From: Rhodospirillales bacterium
GTDB lineage: Bacteria; Pseudomonadota; Alphaproteobacteria; UBA828
NCBI GenBank assembly: GCA_026712885.1
Contig: JAPOPO010000507.1
Location: forward strand, 1 to 7,403
Reading direction: 5' to 3'
DNA length: 7,403 nucleotides
The notes below the pieces were generated by a model. That model saw nothing but the letters and a program-made list of their open reading frames with translations, had not been told where the DNA came from and did not search any database. How positions within the stretch are numbered: position 1 is the stretch's first letter; each line of letters starts with the position of its first letter. This document shows positions 6,304 to 7,403 of this stretch, in pieces. Made by a program: the position numbers and the translations under genes.

Positions 6304-6993
6304 GTGTGGCGGGCGCTGTCTGAAGATGAAACGCGCAACCGGTTGCTGGTTGCAGCGCTGCCCCATGTGCCCTTCGACGGCTGGTCCGAGAAGGCGCTCG
6401 CGGCGGCAGCGGCGGAACTCGAGATCGACGCCGAAGAGGCGCGCCATGCCTTCCCCGGCGGGCCGGTCGCGCTCGTCACCTATCACGCGGCTTACGCCGA
6501 CCGCCGCATGGAAGAGGCGCTGAACGAAGCCGATCTGGCGGAGATGCGGGTGCGGGAGCGCATCGCCCACACCGTGCGTCTCAGGCTCGAACAGAACGCG
6601 GCGCACCGGGAGGCAATTCGTGCAGCGCTCCCCATCCTGGCGCAGCCCGCTAACGGCCCGCACGCGCTTACTTCCCTCTACCGGACGGTAGACACGATCT
6701 GGTTTGCGGTCGGCGACAAGACGACCGACTTCGGCTTCTACACAAAGCGCGCCCTGCTCGCCGGCGTCTACCTCTCCACCCTGCTCTACTGGTTGAACGA
6801 CGGCTCGGAGGATTCGCAGGCGACCTGGGCCTTCCTCGACCGCCGCATCGCCGACGTCATGCGTATCCAGACCACGCGCGCACGTTTCGCCGGCTTTCGC
6901 CCGCCAGGTTTCGGGCTGTTGCAGCGCCTGCGCGAAGCCGCCCGCGCCGCTGCGGAACCCATGCAGAGGCGCGGGCCCCAGAGCCCGTCCTAA
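6304..6993 (+). CDS. COQ9 family protein (ubiquinone biosynthesis accessory protein)
   Basis: COQ9 proteins are lipid-binding, TetR-fold helical proteins. In mitochondria they present quinone intermediates to the COQ7 hydroxylase, and bacterial members are thought to act likewise at the membrane. The 229-residue product opens with a short helical TetR-like part (ETRNRLLVAALPHVPFDGWSEKAL, listed here as ETRNRLLVAALPH then VPFDGWSEKAL). HAFPGGPVALVTYH lies at about 48-61. The diagnostic C-terminal block is DTIWFAVGDKTTDFGFYTKR (130-149), followed by ALLAGVYLSTLLYWLNDGSE (150-169) and a C-terminal amphipathic region FLDRRIADVMRI. The start is GTG with GGAG 9 bases upstream inside def. A 3-base gap from def indicates one operon. 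The family is also named 'rpsU-divergently transcribed', yet here the 5' neighbour is def and no rpsU is in the window. The C-terminal tail (about 205-229) is low-complexity and basic. Confidence 0.9.
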   Translation: MWRALSEDETRNRLLVAALPHVPFDGWSEKALAAAAAELEIDAEEARHAFPGGPVALVTYHAAYADRRMEEALNEADLAEMRVRERIAHTVRLRLEQNAAHREAIRAALPILAQPANGPHALTSLYRTVDTIWFAVGDKTTDFGFYTKRALLAGVYLSTLLYWLNDGSEDSQATWAFLDRRIADVMRIQTTRARFAGFRPPGFGLLQRLREAARAAAEPMQRRGPQSPS

Positions 6994-7347
6994 CCCACAG
7001 TTCGCGCCAGGGTCGCGGTTCGGCTCCCCTGTCCACTCGGGACACGTCCCCAGTTCTTTGGGGAGATTAGCCGGGATAAACCGAACTGACCCGATCCCGA
7101 ATTGTTCGTCGTCCATAAGTTGCTTGTTTTACACCGTTTTTTTGTCTCCTGCTCCGTCCGATATTATGAAGACCGATATCCGTCATCAAATCGAAAGCGA
7201 ATTCGTCCTACCAACGCAGGGTGCCCCGGAGCTCAGATTCGTCCGCGTCTCCGGCCGAGGCAGTAAGCGTTCGGGTCCCGGGGGATCGTAGACCTTCACG
7301 GATTTTCTGACTGGTAACTACTTCGGGCATGCGCTACCGTCTCGCGC
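6994..7347. other. Non-coding spacer downstream of the COQ9-family gene
   Basis: I see no convincing gene in these 354 bases. The first part holds hairpins: GGGAC/GTCCC (7039-7050), TCCCCA/TGGGGA (7047-7064) and CGGGAT/ATCCCG with a 16-base loop (7072-7099). An AT-richer stretch follows at about 7098-7170 with a run of seven T (7137-7143), the lowest-GC part of the window. A further dyad CCGGAG/CTCCGG (7226-7231 and 7249-7254) lies downstream. A 41-codon frame (7166-7291) begins with ATG but has no ribosome site. The stretch could combine transcript termination for def-COQ9 with a promoter for the next gene. Confidence 0.4.
7047..7064 (+). terminator. Hairpin possibly ending the def-COQ9 transcript
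   Basis: A perfect 6-base stem TCCCCA (7047-7052) and TGGGGA (7059-7064) closes a 6-base loop, 54 bases after the COQ9-family stop. An alternative hairpin GGGAC/GTCCC (7039-7050) overlaps its left arm, so the two would be mutually exclusive. No T-run follows directly (GATTAGCC), so it is not a canonical intrinsic terminator. It may only protect the mRNA 3' end. Confidence 0.3.
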
Positions 7348-7403
7348 ATGGCGGTTCTCGACGCGGATTTCTGTGCCGACCTGACGCCGGCCGAGGGCGG
7401 CGA
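7348..7403 (+). CDS. Possible start of an unrecognised gene, cut by window edge
   Basis: The frame from ATG 7348 stays open to the window end and reads MAVLDADFCADLTPAEGG. I do not recognise it. Support for coding is the strong G/C bias at third positions (15 of 18 codons), like the confirmed genes here. An in-frame TAA about 30 bases upstream leaves this ATG as the only obvious start. Against it, no Shine-Dalgarno sequence precedes the ATG, and 18 codons are too few to judge. An overlapping frame from ATG 7329 is also open to the edge. Confidence 0.35.
   Translation, partial: MAVLDADFCADLTPAEGG

Noticed and set aside
5554..7116. 520-codon open frame on the minus strand across def and the COQ9-family gene
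   Set aside because: It is antisense to two genes with intact catalytic or diagnostic motifs. Its translation has no recognisable domain and is rich in Arg, Gly, His and Val. Long antisense frames are expected in GC-rich DNA with strong third-position bias.
7217..7290. Possible tRNA-like element (GGAGCTCAG followed by GTTCGGGTCCC)
   Set aside because: The supposed T-loop has G where the nearly invariant A58 should be, no D-arm or anticodon stem pairs properly, and the acceptor arms do not match.
7166..7291. 41-codon plus-strand frame beginning MKTDIRHQIESEF
   Set aside because: There is no ribosome binding site before it, no recognisable family, and an Arg/Gly/Ser-rich end like random GC-rich translation. 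It cannot be excluded as a small protein.

Overview
The window is GC-rich chromosomal DNA from an alphaproteobacterium, most likely Hyphomicrobiales (Rhizobiales) or a close order. The evidence is a COQ9-family gene (known from Alphaproteobacteria and mitochondria), an invasion-associated-locus-B (IalB) family gene placed directly before rlmN (as I recall from rhizobial genomes), an alphaproteobacterial-type peptide deformylase with an acidic insert, and strongly G/C-biased third codon positions. I see no transposase, integrase, phage gene, CRISPR array, tRNA or rRNA.

Layout from left to right. (1) Bases 1-331, minus strand: the N-terminal 110 codons of an HlyD/RND-type membrane fusion protein, cut by the window edge. 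(2) A 105-base divergent spacer, then argE (437-1606, plus). (3) An 89-base spacer holding five DnaA-box-like 9-mers at 11-12 base steps, then a 699-residue bifunctional enoyl-CoA hydratase/3-hydroxyacyl-CoA dehydrogenase (1696-3795, plus). (4) Convergent to it, after only 21 bases, a two-gene minus-strand unit: a secreted IalB-family protein (5540-5004) overlapping rlmN (5013-3817) by 10 bases. (5) A 193-base divergent spacer containing a 36-base dyad. (6) A plus-strand pair def (5734-6300) and COQ9 family (6304-6993), separated by 3 bases. (7) A 354-base spacer with hairpins and an AT-richer stretch, then the possible start of another plus-strand gene at 7348.

The genes belong to separate housekeeping tasks: arginine biosynthesis, fatty-acid beta-oxidation, 23S rRNA/tRNA methylation, N-terminal protein maturation, ubiquinone biosynthesis and efflux. 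Only two pairs look co-transcribed: IalB with rlmN, and def with COQ9. All catalytic residues I could check are present in ArgE, the beta-oxidation enzyme, RlmN and the deformylase. The deformylase has one departure from its motif 2 (EACLS instead of EGCLS).

I found no convincing undescribed multi-gene system. The items most worth a second look are non-coding: the phased DnaA-box-like array before the beta-oxidation gene and the dyad upstream of the IalB gene.
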